Below, in pieces: positions 34,150 to 46,690 of a stretch of DNA of 64,000 nucleotides. The notes beneath the pieces were generated by a model. That model had not been told where the DNA came from. It worked only from the letters and a program-made list of their open reading frames with translations, and did no database searches. This DNA is from Micropterix aruncella (taxonomy: Eukaryota > Arthropoda > Insecta > Lepidoptera > Micropterigidae), in the NCBI GenBank assembly GCA_944548615.1, contig OX155957.1:27798935-27862934 (forward strand), read 5' to 3'. Each line of letters opens with the position of its first letter. Position 1 is the first letter of the stretch. The translations under genes were made by a program, and so were the position numbers.

Positions 34150-34960
34150 TTGAACTTGATATTGCTCAACTCCATAGTGCGATTTGGCAACCCTTCTGAA
34201 ACGGCGAAATGCAGGTTCTATATAATAGCATTGACGGCCAAACTAGTAGCAATTTAATTCGCTATCTATAATACCATCGATAATAAAAAGTTTTTTTTTA
34301 AAAGGACTGATTGACTCTTCTTCTTCTTCTTCGTCATCAGCGCGCATTCGCCCACCGTTGGGCATACGCCTCTCCAATCACTCTCCATCCGGATCGGTTG
34401 TCCGTTCCCTCGTCCAGACAGGTCCAGCTGTCTCCTTGATGTCATAAGGTTGTACTGTTTCATCATGATTGGAGGTATTTAGCCCGATACCCGCCACGTC
34501 GGCCACACGTCTTGGCGAGCTCCACACTTTCAGGAAAATATTTACATTTCCTAGGCTTGTGGCAACCTGGTTGGGTTACTTAACCGCAGAATTACACTAT
34601 ATTCACTAAATTTATTATTTATTGTTGAGAAAATTTCAAAATATATGTTAACACTTAGATTAAAATTTCGAAACTTAAATTTAAATTTAAATAAAATAAA
34701 TAAAATCGTTTAAAAATAAATTTAAACTGATTGATTAAAGAAACTTAATAGTTTAACCAATGATAACAAAGAGAACTTTCAAATATTAGTGCCATCGATC
34801 GCATTTTATATATAGGATGATTACCTCACAGAATTAATACGGAGAGACAGAATTTCATCGAGTAGTCTACCTTAATATTAAAGTGCCTAATTATTACGTA
34901 GTGAAAACCTGTATATCAAATAACAAAAATACGTCTTTATGTAAATCATATTAAAATAAT
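34150..34960 (+). repeat. Dispersed repeat 'family D', interrupted copy
   Basis: 'attgctcaactccatagtg', 'aacggcgaaatgcagg', 'gtagcaattta', 'tttaaccaatgataacaa', 'attagtgccatcgatcgc', 'atataggatgattac', 'attattacgtagtgaaaacctgtata' recur in order at 40070-40470 and 46340-46690. Partial copies are at 35150-35460 and 17060-17130. This copy is split by an insertion at about 34315-34700. Confidence 0.7.
34315..34560. mobile_element. Lepidopteran-type dispersed repeat inserted in family D
   Basis: It begins with (CTT)n and then 'cgtcatcagcgcgcattcgcccaccgttgggcatacgcctctcc', a pattern I recall from lepidopteran repeats. It has no coding remnant. Confidence 0.45.
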
Positions 34961-34967
34961 AAGAGGT

Positions 34968-35115
34968 ATGAATTCGAAGACCATCGCGGTTGTTTGTCAG
35001 TATAGTGAGGTTTTAAACCGAATTTACCGCTTGAACTTTGTAGCACCTGGGCTGCTACTAACTTCACGCGGTAAATTCGTTTTTAAACCTATTTATAAAA
35101 ATAGATTGACAAAAC
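34968..35115. mobile_element. Hairpin relic of the Penelope-like family
   Basis: 'cgaagaccatcgcggttgtttgtca' is the tail of the element at 50951 in reverse. Then come 'aaaccgaatttaccgcttgaactttgtagcacc' and its inverse 'aacttcacgcggtaaattcgtttttaaacctatttata'. The arms are about 35 bp with a 12-bp centre. It contains no coding part and lies between two family D segments. Confidence 0.55.
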
Positions 35116-35149
35116 ATTATTATTCAATGTTTTATTTAAGGATTCATTC

Positions 35150-35460
35150 ATAATAAAAACAATAAATTAAGCAATGCTAGCAATAATAGCATTCAATTAT
35201 TAGCGCCATCGCCTTTTTTAAAAAAGGCTAATTAATTACATCACAGAAATAATACGGATAAATAGAATGCCATCTATTAGTCTATCTGAACTTTAAAGTG
35301 CGTAATTATTACGTATTGAAACCTGTATACCAAATTAAAATTTGACGTAGGTATTTATGGAAATATTATATACGAGTAATAAGAACTATGATTTAAAAAT
35401 TCGTTTGTTATTATATTATTATTCTATACCGTATAGGCGAGTTTAGAGCAACATCTACAG
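35150..35460 (+). repeat. Family D, partial copy
   Basis: 'attattagcgccatcgc', 'attacatcacagaaataatacgga', 'ttaaagtgcgtaattattacgtattgaaacctgtata' and 'ataccgtataggcgagtttagagc' match 40255-40400 and 40808-40845. Confidence 0.65.
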
Positions 35461-35554
35461 TGCGCCTCTATACTGATATACTGCGAAGTCGCCATATTTA
35501 ACATAATAATAGAAGATTAAATTTTTGAACGAAGATTAACCGCTCAGACTTTTT

Positions 35555-35725
35555 GGTCGATTTTGTAAATAAATACTAACAATATCATTGCTTCATGAAC
35601 TCCCTCTTGTTACCTAGTAATTAAGCTTGAAATTAAATATTTATATAATATACATGGTGGCCGGCCGAAACGGCTACGCGCGGATATCTCAAACGACGCA
35701 TATTGCCTATAGGCATTGTCGACGG
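35555..35725 (+). repeat. Uninterrupted paralogue of the 15931 insertion site
   Basis: It matches 15815-15930 joined to about 16905-16970 without the 15931-16895 element and therefore acts as its empty site. The left part shares 'ttttggtcgattttgtaaataaatac' and the right part 'tatctcaaacgacgca' and 'tgcctataggcattgt'. Confidence 0.75.
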
Positions 35726-35744
35726 GTTTTATTTTATTTTTATT

Positions 35745-36000
35745 GGAATTATCAAATTAACCATTTACAATAAGTATAATATTAAAACAAATGGCAAACA
35801 GTTTCCTCTTTCATTCACTGGCTAGTGCTGCCCAACTGGGATATACCCGTTCCAGGGCAAGCAATTTATATTTTTACATTTAAAACGAGGGTAGATGAAC
35901 CAACCCAAACACAATAATAATAACAATAATTAAAAAATACATATAATAATAATAAAGAATCCGTTATATAGTAAAGAAATCTGTTTATAGGATGATGTTT
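35745..36000 (-). mobile_element. Retrotransposon 3' tail (minus)
   Basis: It has 'ttttattggaattatc', the 'gctgcccaactggg' to 'gttccagggcaagca' block shared with 22260-22310, and an AT-rich remainder. Confidence 0.45.
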
Positions 36001-36120
36001 TTATTTAAAATAAAATTAGTAAAAGCTACTTAAAAAGTAGCGAAGGAAATCCCAGCTTATATTGGGAAATGCTTATGTTTGAATGAGATATACTTACGGA
36101 TGTGCACGACTTTCGACGGT

Positions 36121-36365
<245 letters not shown>

Positions 36366-36395
36366 ATATTTTAGGGTGTAAATTTTTTAAAATTA

Positions 36396-37146
<751 letters not shown>

Positions 37147-37190
37147 ATAAAAATTACAATATGATATAGGAAATAGAAATATTAAATACA

Positions 37191-37764
37191 TTAGAATACA
37201 CATATACACACATACATACATATAAACTCAATATATGTTAGGTCAACTTCATCATATTCTACTACATCGATCATGGCATGGATAGATAAACGCCCTTCTT
37301 GCAACAGCCATTTATTTATTTTGCTTTTAAACAAATGACAATTGGGGCTGGTTTTTATGTCACTGCTTAATTTATTATAAAGTCTTGTAGCTATGAAAGA
37401 GTAGTGTCGCTGTCCGAAAGTCGTCTTCATCCTAGGTACATTCAAATTATCACTCAGGAGTTGTCTAGTGGGTTTCGTGTGCGTAATACTAAAAGATTTA
37501 TTTTGTTTGGCCACGAAAACCCTACGCAGTTTTAATAAATAATAACCTAGCATCCAAAACTTGAGCCTCTTTAAAGAGTTCATTAGAAGAATATTGATAT
37601 AGTTTGCGATGCATGATTTTAACAATATATTTTTGCGCTGTTAGAAGTGGCGTCAGGAGGGTTTTGCAGCACCCACCCCACCCAATTATACCATAGTTAA
37701 TAAGGGTTTTACATAATGCAAAATACACTATGGTTAGCGTTCTGCGATCCAGAACACTCCTCAT
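37191..37764 (-). pseudogene. Jockey/CR1-like reverse transcriptase C-terminal fragment, frameshifted
   Basis: Two overlapping minus-strand frames make one protein end. 37764 to about 37560 gives 'LTIVYFALCKTLINYGIIGWGG' and 'TAQKYIVKIM'. The second frame, to 37191, gives 'LRRVFVAKQNKS', 'QRHYSFIATRLYNKLSSDIK' and 'FKSKINKWLL'. The order matches the fragment at 27902-28372 (Tyr-Gly-Ile, Trp-Gly, 'AQK', 'YN.L..dIK'). The overlap at 37522-37625 marks one frameshift. The polymerase core is missing. It abuts the long TA tract on its 3' side. Confidence 0.7.
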
Positions 37765-38550
37765 TTCTTTGAAAGTATAACCGGGTTGGGTTAATCCTTG
37801 CGTTTCTTAGTAAAATCCTGGTTGTTCGAATTATATTGTGACATTCAGCAACTTAACACGCTATAAAATTAATGCTATTGAGCAAAGCTGAGTAGGACTC
37901 CATACTGCAATCCGTAGGTGAGCCGCCTTTGAAGTGTTAAGTGTTCCAGATTGGCCGGTTGAACCTGGCATTAGCGGCAACAAAACCCATTAGCTCAGGC
38001 CCCACCGCTATTGTCAATAATTTAAAAATCGCTATTGCAAGTGTGCTCTCGTCGGATACATCTACATTCCCTATCACGCTTGTGCTCTTTGTCAACTCAC
38101 GCATGTAATTTATCACCGGTTGAAAAGAATCCGTTAGCGCTGGCGACGGTCATTAATTTCGCGGAGACGGCTCCAGCTGACTTTATCGCTCGATCATTTG
38201 CCGCTGTAAATGGATATTACGTTATAGCGTTTTGAAAAAAAATCGTAATGCCGTTAACATTGGAGAAAGTAGTGCCGTGGACCGAGCGACGCGACGTCGC
38301 GGACGGCGGCTGACCTAGAATGACCATTCTGTTATATCTTTGATTACATCGCTCACTTTATCATCTAAGAAGTAAGCATCTAAGCAGGCAGTGAAAGTCT
38401 CACAGACATTACTGTCCCATGAAACGAAGATAGATTCAAAATTCTTAAATTCAAAGTTTTTTATGTAGACGAACTTACATTTTAACTTTACCTGCCTATC
38501 AACCGACCAGAAGGGAAAGTATTGTAAACGCGCTAAAAAAAATTGACGAA
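37765..38550. other. Non-coding DNA
   Basis: Mixed composition, no clear copy of the families above. A GC-richer patch 'gtggaccgagcgacgcgacgtcgcggacggcggc' lies at 38276-38310. Confidence 0.4.
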
Positions 38551-38554
38551 ATAT

Positions 38555-39235
38555 CTATTTTGATCCCCCCTGAGACTATTAAGACCATTTCCAGATTGAA
38601 GCCTGTCTGTCTGTCTGGTAAGGTTCCTAATAGTTCTGTGCAGCTTGAGTGGTGTTGGTCAAAAATCTATGTCATCTGGCCTGCCCAACTGTCATCGCGG
38701 TTTCACTCCTATCTGGTAGCGTCTTCGAAGAGGGGCTTACCCTGTCAGGGCCGCTGTGAGCTTCTGCCACGGCTGTAATCCTGCAGTCGGAGGCGGTTGG
38801 AATCAGAAAATCGCGGATTCGGGGGAATACCTCGGGCGGAACCGAGCAGTTGGTGCACCGTTCGGTTTGCTAGATGTTGGAATGTCCATCTGGCAAATAA
38901 CCAGCAGGGTCTGGAGACGTATGTTTTCTATGACAGCGGAGGTTGGACCACTGGATTCACATTACAGTACCTCGCGGTAAAGCGTCAGCTTCTTACGGGC
39001 ATGTTGGCGTAGCTAGACTGTGGACTGTGTTGTCCCTGAGTCTCTGTGTAAAACCTCACGGCGGAAAGAACGGGTGTTGGGTTCGCCCGTTGCAGATGAC
39101 AGCACCAAATTGTGTGTCTGTTTGTACGCCCAAACGCTTAATCCGATTGCGCTGAAATTTGGTATGCAGGCAACACTTGGTCGTGGTAAGAGTTGAAAAG
39201 ATTGTGGTTTAAATCGGTCCACCAGGGAGTGCACT
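38555..39235 (-). repeat. Family A copy, inverted, diverged subfamily
   Basis: On the minus strand it shows 'acagtccacagtctagctacgccaacatgcccgtaagaagctgacgctttaccgcgag', 'gaggtattcccccgaatccgcga', 'agaagctcacagcggccctgac' and 'cagttgggcaggccagatgac', in the order of the copies at 18070-18670 and 19130-19320. A different repeat with 'tttcagcgcaatcggattaagcgtttgg' joins at about 39105-39260. Confidence 0.7.
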
Positions 39236-39699
39236 AGTCATATTTCAATCTTTAAATACTTGACTTATAGACTTAAAATTTGCTACACATATGCCTTGTT
39301 GGGCCAAAATCACACTGTGAATTTTGGTTGGAATATCTCATATACAAGCGACACAAATAATATTTAGCGACACAAAGTCCACGATGTGTGGCTCGTTTGA
39401 AATTCAAATCCAGAGGCTCGCGGCGGCCTGCGTTTGCAATTTGATTTTTAAATTGAATGAGATTACGTGCGTTCGAAATTCAAATTTTCATTGCGTTGCG
39501 TCGCATTTATTAGGAATTGTCGACAACTGCTCATCGACTTTATTTATGAAATCAATATTCAGTCCCTGGCTACTTGCCGAGAAAGTCTTGGGGTGACTAA
39601 ACCGTTTGTTTTTATGTACCTCTTTATAAGCTAAGGTGCAAGTGCGTCTATATAGATTTTTGTTGTATATGTCATTTTGTATAGCTACTTGATTTCAAT

Positions 39700-40015
39700 A
39701 TCTATTATTCCGCTGCGGATCTCTCCGTAGATTTTGCCGACGACCTCCTCGAATTGCAAATATCCAGTTGCGATCGAGAGACCACCGCAACGAATAGCGC
39801 GTAAAAAGTCATGAACGCGCGCGCATGCAAGGCAGATGTTTCTGCGCACATTCTCGCAGTTTGCGGCCGCTTGCTTTCGCACGCGTTCACCGACTGCTTT
39901 TTTTAATGTTGTGCGATTTATTACATTTCCTCGCATCGCGGAGAATTCGCGTAATTTATCGCTGACGGACGTAGCGTACTCGGAGACCAATGATTTTTTC
40001 CACATTCACCAAATA
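39700..40015. promoter_or_regulatory. CpG-containing single-copy patch
   Basis: 'catgaacgcgcgcgcatgcaaggc', 'cgcagtttgcggccgc' and 'gctgacggacgtagcgtactcgg' are not repeated elsewhere here. Frames on the minus strand are open for about 100 codons but show no family resemblance. Candidate regulatory DNA or exon. Confidence 0.25.
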
Positions 40016-40069
40016 TCCGATACTCGTGTCCCACCTCATCCACTCTGCTCTACCGTTGATTATATTATA

Positions 40070-40470
40070 TAGCATTAGATTGCTCCGCTTCACAGGACAT
40101 TTTGGCAACGCTGTTTTGACGGCGAAATATAAATAGCGCTGATAGCATTATCATCGAAAGTAATAGCAATTTATTTGGCCATATATAATAACATTGATAA
40201 ATGCTGTTTTTATTATAAAGAACCGATTGATTATAAAATCCCAATAATTTAACCAGCGATAACAATAACAACATTCAATTATCAGTGCCATATATCGCTT
40301 TTTTTTTAATATAGGATAGAATGCCATCAACAGATGACATTCTAATAAGTCTATCTGCTCAATAAAGTGCGTTGTTATTACGTATTGAAACCAGTAAACA
40401 AATTAAAAAGAAAGACATCTTTATGTAAATAATATTAAAACAAGACCAATAATTTAAAAAAAATAAAACA
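40070..40470 (+). repeat. Family D, fuller copy
   Basis: 'gattgctccgcttcacagg', 'gacggcgaaata', 'gcgctgatagcatta', 'tagcaatttattt', 'tttaaccagcgataacaa', 'attatcagtgccat' and 'gttattacgtattgaaaccagta' run in family D order. Confidence 0.7.
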
Positions 40471-40847
40471 CACGGCTGCCGGTAAAAAAAACTGAAGTAC
40501 TGTATTTTAGATACATATATATTTTCAAACTCTACTCAATCAGACCTTTCATCAGACACCAACGATAGGTATATTTATCTTAATTTATTGTCATTTCGAC
40601 ATTTAGAAAATTATTTGACATTTGGTCAATTTGGTACCCTATGACACTCGGGATGACATGACGATTCTAACAATACGACACACGTCTAATTCGGTTCAAG
40701 TATTTAGAGGTTATGGTGGAATAAAGAAACGGAAAACATACATACATGAATCCTGAACACATAACGCTCCTTTTTTTGGGCAGTCGTGTAATTATATGAT
40801 TTTATCATTTTATACCGTATAGGCGTGATTAGAGCGCCATCGTCAGT

Positions 40848-43080
40848 ATTATTTATTTATTTATTTATTTATTTCGGGAAACATACAGCGCTTCATTAAT
40901 TATTACTAATTATTCTAATACACAGTTTCGCTGGCCGATTAATTGTTTCCTACATTATTTTCTTATACGGTAGATCAAAGAATTGCATTGCACTAAATTA
41001 AATTAAATTAAATTGCAATTGAACTATTGTAAGGATAGGAAAGGAGAGGGATGGGATATATGTAGGATAGGATATAGATATTCAAATTATATTCACTGTG
41101 TAATCACTTCCTAGACGCCTAGTGAGCTAAGGACAGCTTCGCTGAATTTAGGTTGATTCAGGTAAAAAATGTCGATATCTTCGAATCGTCTATTATATGT
41201 GGTCATCAAGCGGTGCATAACAGAGTTTTGGGCGTAACTAGTATTCACACGAGGGATTTCGAACGTACGAGGAGAGCGAACCCTTCGTGGTGGAACTAAC
41301 AACAACAGTTTATTTACCAAATGAGGGCTATCAATTTTGTTGTGAATTATTTTATGCAATAATATCATATCAGCCGCTGTGCGGCGGTCTTCCAGTGAAC
41401 ACATACTGAAATAGTTCAGCCTGCTCTCGTAGGTTCCAAGTCCCAAGTGCTCACGATAGTCCAGGTATCTAGTAAAACGTCTTTGGACGCCCTCCACCCT
41501 ATTTTTATACACGCCATATTGCGGATTCCAAATCTGCGATGCGAACTCTAAGGTGCTACGAACATAGGAAAAGTAAAGCGTTTTAAAGATGTTAATGTTC
41601 GAGAATGGTTTACATATTCTATTAACAAAACCCAGAGTCCTCAACGCCTTGCTAACAATACAGTTGATTTGTTGATCGAACGTCAGCTTTTGATCCAGTT
41701 GTACCCCAAGATCTCGAATGCACTGAACTTCAGGGATATATTCACCATTCACGCGGTATTTGAAGTTGATGCTTTCCTTTTTGCGACTGAATATAATGCT
41801 ATTACATTTGGTAGCATTTAAAGTGAGCTTATTTTTCACGCAATATTCGAAGAGTCGGTCAATATCTGTCTGAATATGGAGGCAATCAGCCATGCTATCC
41901 ACTTGAGAATAAACTTTGAGATCATCCGCGTATAATATATAACGTCCTCTGGTGAAGCATAAGCCAATGTCAAATATATAAGCGTTAAACAGTAAAGGAC
42001 CTAAATGAGAGCCCTGCGGAACTCCAGAAGAGACTGTCGCGAAGTTAGACCTGAAACCACCAACTGCTACAGCTTGGTGCCGGTTTGTGATATAAGAGGA
42101 AATCCACCTAAAAAGGTCTCCGTGCACTCCGCCTCCTTAATTTATAAAGAAGAATCGGGTGATCAACCCGATCGAATGCCTTAGCGAAGTCTGTGTAGAT
42201 AGCGTCCACTTGTTTTCGCCCGTCCATGGTCATTAGGATAAAGTTAGTATATTCCGCCAAGTTTGATACTACCGAACGCTGCTTGAGAAATCCGTGTTGC
42301 TCAGCACGTAGAAAAGTTGCAATATATGGATATAGCTGTGAGTATACCACCTTTTCGAACAGTTTACTTAAGACAGAAAGAATTGATATGGGCCTATAAT
42401 TGCTAACTGTGTTTTTACAGCCTGCTTTATGAATCGGGACTATGAGTGCCTCTTTCCACTTTCTAGGGAAGATTCCTTGAGCTAACGACAGGCGGAAAAT
42501 CATAGAAAGAGGGCGTGTCAGCTGAAGGGCACATTTTTTTACGAAGACGGGGGGGACTAAATCACTTCCAGCGCCTTTATTCACATCCAGGTCCCGAATG
42601 CATTTGAGTACAAACTCCTCAGTGATGGCAATAGAACCCATGCTGTTGGAGCTCATGCAGTCGCTTGTCGTTGCTGTTGATGAACCGGATGGTTGGAAGG
42701 TTGGTTCAGATGATGTGCTATCTTTGCTAATATCGCTCTGTGCTGAGCTTCTTATTCGAGTATACGGTTTGAAAGTACTGGCAGAAAAATTCACAAATTT
42801 CTGGCCCATCAGTAGCGACTTGGCCGTCATAGTTCACACACTGAGGTATACTATTTCCGTTAAGCACAGACTTGATGTATGACCAGAATTTTTTTGGGTC
42901 CTTCTCGATATTGCACTGTGCGTGTATTATGCCACGAAAGTTGCCATATTGAAAATAATAATCAATTTTAGGAACTATGAGTGTGCCATCTACACGTTGC
43001 GTTTCGTGAGTAAAATACTGGTTTTCATATCCTAGTAAGTCGTTCAGCAATTTAATAATCATATTAATCAATAGATCTAT
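40848..43080 (-). mobile_element. 5'-truncated Jockey/CR1-like LINE
   Basis: It contains the reverse transcriptase remains described below, a 3' UTR at 41110-40880, and a 3' end near 40848-40874 made of repeated 'aaat' units (seen as 'tttatttattt' on the plus strand). The 5' half with the endonuclease and ORF1 is absent. The right border near 43080 is marked by 'agatagatctatc' type simple sequence. No clear target duplication found. Confidence 0.75.
41111..43071 (-). pseudogene. LINE reverse transcriptase, two frameshifts
   Basis: Three overlapping minus-strand frames form one polymerase. 43071-42727 has 'DPKKFWSYIKS', the linker before the RT core. 42830-42108 carries RT blocks 'PRKWKEALIVPIHKAG', 'NYRPISILSVLSKLFEKV' and 'DFAKAFDRVDH' (first catalytic Asp). 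42127-41111 has 'SGVPQGSHLGPLLFNAYI', the catalytic 'YADDLKVYSQV', 'LGVQLDQKLTF' and a C-terminal thumb with 'RRFTRYL'. All core motifs are present, so the copy was once functional. Breaks lie at about 42745-42830 and 42115-42145, the latter just after 'KLRR'. There is no RNase H domain, which with the motif spelling suggests the Jockey/CR1 group. It would copy its own RNA at a nicked target; this copy cannot do so. Confidence 0.85.
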
Positions 43081-43304
43081 CTACCTACCCAGCTGTCTGA
43101 GCACACCCGCAGCAATCCAGAGCTACGGAGCCCGTACAAGTAGTAAGCAGGTGCATAAACGCAAAATTAAAATTCAAGTTTGGACACGTCGTGAAAGGCG
43201 ACTTGATGTATATGAATATGTACTTGAATGTTGCGGACACGTCAGCATTCCGCATTTTATTAACATTATAATTTAAAGGTATATCCAACTCGACCGGTTT
43301 TGGA

Positions 43305-43948
43305 GGCTCGTTTTATTTTGATATGTGGAGTGATCAAAGTGACTTGATGAGAATATAAGAAAGAACAAGACAGGACCTTCCGAACGTATAATTTGAACGA
43401 AGTTTGTTCCATTATCAGAGTAATGGAATAAGCACGAAACGCTTAAACGCGTCTAGAAAATAGTTCATGTGGACTTCGTTAGTTGTAAAGCATGCAAACA
43501 AATGAAGCCTTATTCGAGTGTATATAAAAGACAGTTTAGAAGCTATGATCTAAAGTATTATCATTTACACCAGGAAAATGTTAATATTTTGAAGCTGTCT
43601 ATATAACCGAGGGAGACAACTGTTCGAGAAGGCTCGTTTTATTTTGAAATGTCGAGTGTGCGAAGTGACTGGATGAGAATATAAAAAAGAAACAAGAAAG
43701 GGCCTACGAAATATAGATTTCCCACATATCGTCCAGTTGAGCACAATCGAAGTTTGTTATATTATCAAAGTAATCGAATAAGCACTAAACGTTTGAAAGC
43801 TCGTCTAGAAAATAGTTCATGTGGGACCGCTTTGGTCATAAAGCATGCAAATAAAAAGGCATCTTCCAGTGTTTCTTAAATTCGGTCAAAAAACTGTATT
43901 TGTATTTACACCAGGAAAACTATCTTTCTTTGAAGCTGTCCATATCAT
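43305..43948 (+). repeat. Tandem duplication, period about 326 bp
   Basis: Unit 1 starts at 'ggctcgttttattttg' (43305), unit 2 at 43631. Shared words are 'gatgagaatata', 'cgaagtttgtt', 'gtctagaaaatagttcatgtgg', 'aaagcatgcaaa', 'tttacaccaggaaaa' and 'tgaagctgtc'. The start of a third unit ('gagacaactgttcgagaa') continues after the MITE at 44544. The MITE therefore landed inside the array, and unit 1 gives its empty site. Confidence 0.8.
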
Positions 43949-43950
43949 TA

Positions 43951-44541
43951 AGGCGACATCAGACCTCGAAAAATATACGAAATGAGCGGACACGCGAAAA
44001 AATAGGCGGAGTCAATTTTGTAGGGTTTGACCAATAAAAATCCGCGTTGACGAAGCGTCAAGCGCAGATTCCACGTCCGCTAGCGCCGGGAATCAGACGC
44101 ATACTAAACGGTCAATCGCAGCGCTAGCACAGAATAACTATCTTTAAGCAGTGGTGGTATAAGGGTGTTAATGGCAAAACATATTTAGCGTAACTCTGAC
44201 AGCGCTCTCACGTTTAAATTAATTGTAATTAATTTAGGGCCTAAATAAAAAATGTGGCTAAGTGCTGCCCTAGAAATGAACCAGTGAATATAATGAAATT
44301 AGGTATAAAAAAACACACTCACCGCTTACATTGTAGGAGTAAACGCGCCTAAAAGTTTTCGAAGTCAGTTTAAAGCCTTAATGTACAAGGCAATAAGCAA
44401 CTTTTTTGAGTCAAAATTTTAAATTTGTTCCTTATCGAGGGATTGACTTAGAAATTGTTTTAAATTAATGTTTATATTTTTCAAAAAACTAATAAAACTA
44501 AAATTCCTCAGATATGGTCGTTCCCAGGTATAATGTCGCCT
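43951..44541 (-). mobile_element. MITE with AGGCGACAT ends, copy 2 (591 bp)
   Basis: It is in reverse orientation to 23131-23719. Ends are AGGCGACATCA and AATGTCGCCT, with TA at 43949-43950 and 44542-44543. The length differs from copy 1 by 2 bp and the body is alignable throughout. It is inserted in the 326-bp tandem array. Confidence 0.85.
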
Positions 44542-44544
44542 TAA

Positions 44545-45640
44545 GAGAGACAACTGTTCGAGAACGTACAAAAAATGTATATTCTACCTACTATGAGTGT
44601 AGCAGAGTAAATTACATATTATCGTCCGAATCAAACAACTATTTGAGGCAGATTTATCGACTTAGGTCGCTCTACAATGATTACCTGAGCAAACAACGCA
44701 AATAATACTTAAAAGTTTGCCATATGATGTACGTCGACGACAAGCATGGTCACTAAGGTGTTAAGTAGAAGTTCGATGGCTCTTCAAGTCAATGCAGATA
44801 CAAGCAGGAAATTGACAGTGAGTAAGTTTCATGATACCGTGTTCGCCTTCATTAGGAACCTTGATTTTATTTGTTTTTTTCTTTGACTTACTATAAAAAA
44901 ACTATTTGAAGATTATTCAGTCTTTTGTATTCTACACATCACTCTTTTCTATTTAAAGTATTGTATTTTTCTTATGTTTTGTACTGCACATTAATTTAAA
45001 ATATATTAATACCCAATCCTTCCTTTTCTTCTCTTATCCTCTAATGTAGGCACTGTGCGTATTAGAGACAATTCAATGGATCTATTGTTGAAAACATGTT
45101 GGGCGCTGTATGATTTCCTTAATAAATAAATAAATAAAAGTTTGCTGTCACTGAACAGCAGAAGCCCTTCTGAACTTGCTTCGAAAATGGCCAATCAGCG
45201 TAATCTTCGTCGACATAATAATTATTGATATCTAGTCCTCTGCTTTCTCTATAATTAACATTTTTTACGCCATACAAGCATATTCACGTGATTTTTATCA
45301 ACGTTTTGAGTCGGACGTAGACGCCAATCTTTGCGTTTTAAAGCCAATGTCCCTGCAAGGCTGGTCACGTCAGTCGGCCAGTTCGCCTTTAGCTGAGAAT
45401 GTAAATTTTAATCTCAAGGATTCAAGTTTGCGTTCTTTTATCCACGTATCGATATCTATGTGTGGATTGAATGCTTGATTGTAATTCATTACATGCAAGA
45501 TGGTAAATAAATATAGGCGGCGCTTACATCGTATTTTATAAAGCTGCTGGACTAATGATATGATGATGCAGTGATGATGATAAGATCGAGTTTACAAAGT
45601 ATCATTTGCATGTCTACACATATGCCTCTTTGGTAATTGT
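44545..45640. other. Non-coding DNA
   Basis: It holds one 'aaataaataaataaa' tail at 45121-45138, possibly from a LINE end; otherwise nothing recognised. Confidence 0.4.
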
Positions 45641-46285
45641 GTCTTAATAATAATAATAATTTAAAAAACTCTTTATTTTAAACAAAAAAGACGAGCTTAT
45701 TGCCTTGCAGAAATGTCTATCAGCTATAGCCTATAGCTTGAGTTTATAAGATATTTAGAACGTTGGCTACGCAAAAGAACAATAAAAAATACAAGTGGTA
45801 AAAAGAAACAAACAGAAACTAGAAAGAAACAGATGATATAAAAAGTAAAACAAATGACTAAAATTAAATAAGGACGCAGAGGAAAGGAAGGAGAGGAAGG
45901 TAGGAAAGGGAAGCTAAAAGGAGGGGGAAGAGGAGGATTGGCCAATTTATGGATTTTAGGTTTATATGCTCCTTGAGCCTGGCCTTGAACGAGGAGATGC
46001 TGGGGGCTGTTTTAACATCATTTGGTAAAGCTTTCCAGAGTCGTTCAGCTTCCACGGAGAAGGAGTATGAAAAAAAGTCGCTTCTATGACCAGTGATGGA
46101 TAACAGGTTATTGCTCTCTGATCCCAGGGGACGGCCGTGCGCCGATAACGCGGCGAACCTATCGGCAAGATAAAGCGGCACGCCATCCGCGAGGATTCTA
46201 TATAAGAGGCAGAGAGTTCTCACCTGTCTCGTCTCCCTGGTGGTAAGCCACTGCAGTCTGCTACGATATTCCGTGATATGGTCAT
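45640..46285 (-). pseudogene. LINE reverse transcriptase C-terminal fragment and 3' UTR
   Basis: The minus-strand frame (about 46285-45960) reads 'ITEYRSRLQWLTTRETRQV', 'LCLLYRILADGVPLYLADRF' and 'FFSYSFSVEAERLWKALPND', ending 'SISSFKARLKEHI'. This is the usual post-core C-terminus of non-LTR polymerases ('R...y..a.rlWn.LP..i....s...Fk..l'). The core is missing. The remainder to 45640 is a 3' UTR with purine-rich sequence. It differs from the relatives at 27902 and 37191, so it is another family. Confidence 0.7.
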
Positions 46286-46339
46286 ATTTTCTTTTCTTAA
46301 CACATCTGACCTAAACTTAAACGTATAAGTATTCATTAT

Positions 46340-46690
46340 ATATTGTATATGCTCGACTCCCTAAAACATTTTCGCAACCCTTTTGCGCTTCTGCAGGTGG
46401 CGCATTAACGGAGAAATAAATAGCAATTTATTTAGCCATCTATAATAATGATTTTTTTTTAATATAAAGGACAGCATGTTTTAAAAAAAGCAATAATTTA
46501 ACAAATGATAACAATAATAACATACAATTATTAGTTTTATATATCGATTTTTGTATATAGGCTGATTACATCACAAAAATAATTTGGAGAGATAGAATTC
46601 TATCTATTTAGTCTACTGAACATTAAAGTGAATAACTATTACGCATTGAATAGTCATCATACTATTTTCTTTCAATTTATTTTTCTTTAA
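46340..46690 (+). repeat. Family D copy
   Basis: 'atgctcgactccctaaaacattttcgcaacc', 'ctgcaggtggcgcatt', 'tagcaatttatttagccatctataataat', 'aacaaatgataacaataa', 'taggctgattacatcacaaaaataat' and 'ctattacgcattgaata' are in family D order. Confidence 0.7.

Noticed and set aside
39685..40005. 107-codon minus-strand frame with a Lys/Arg and Cys content
   Set aside because: No recognisable motif, no splice context, and the plus strand is equally open.
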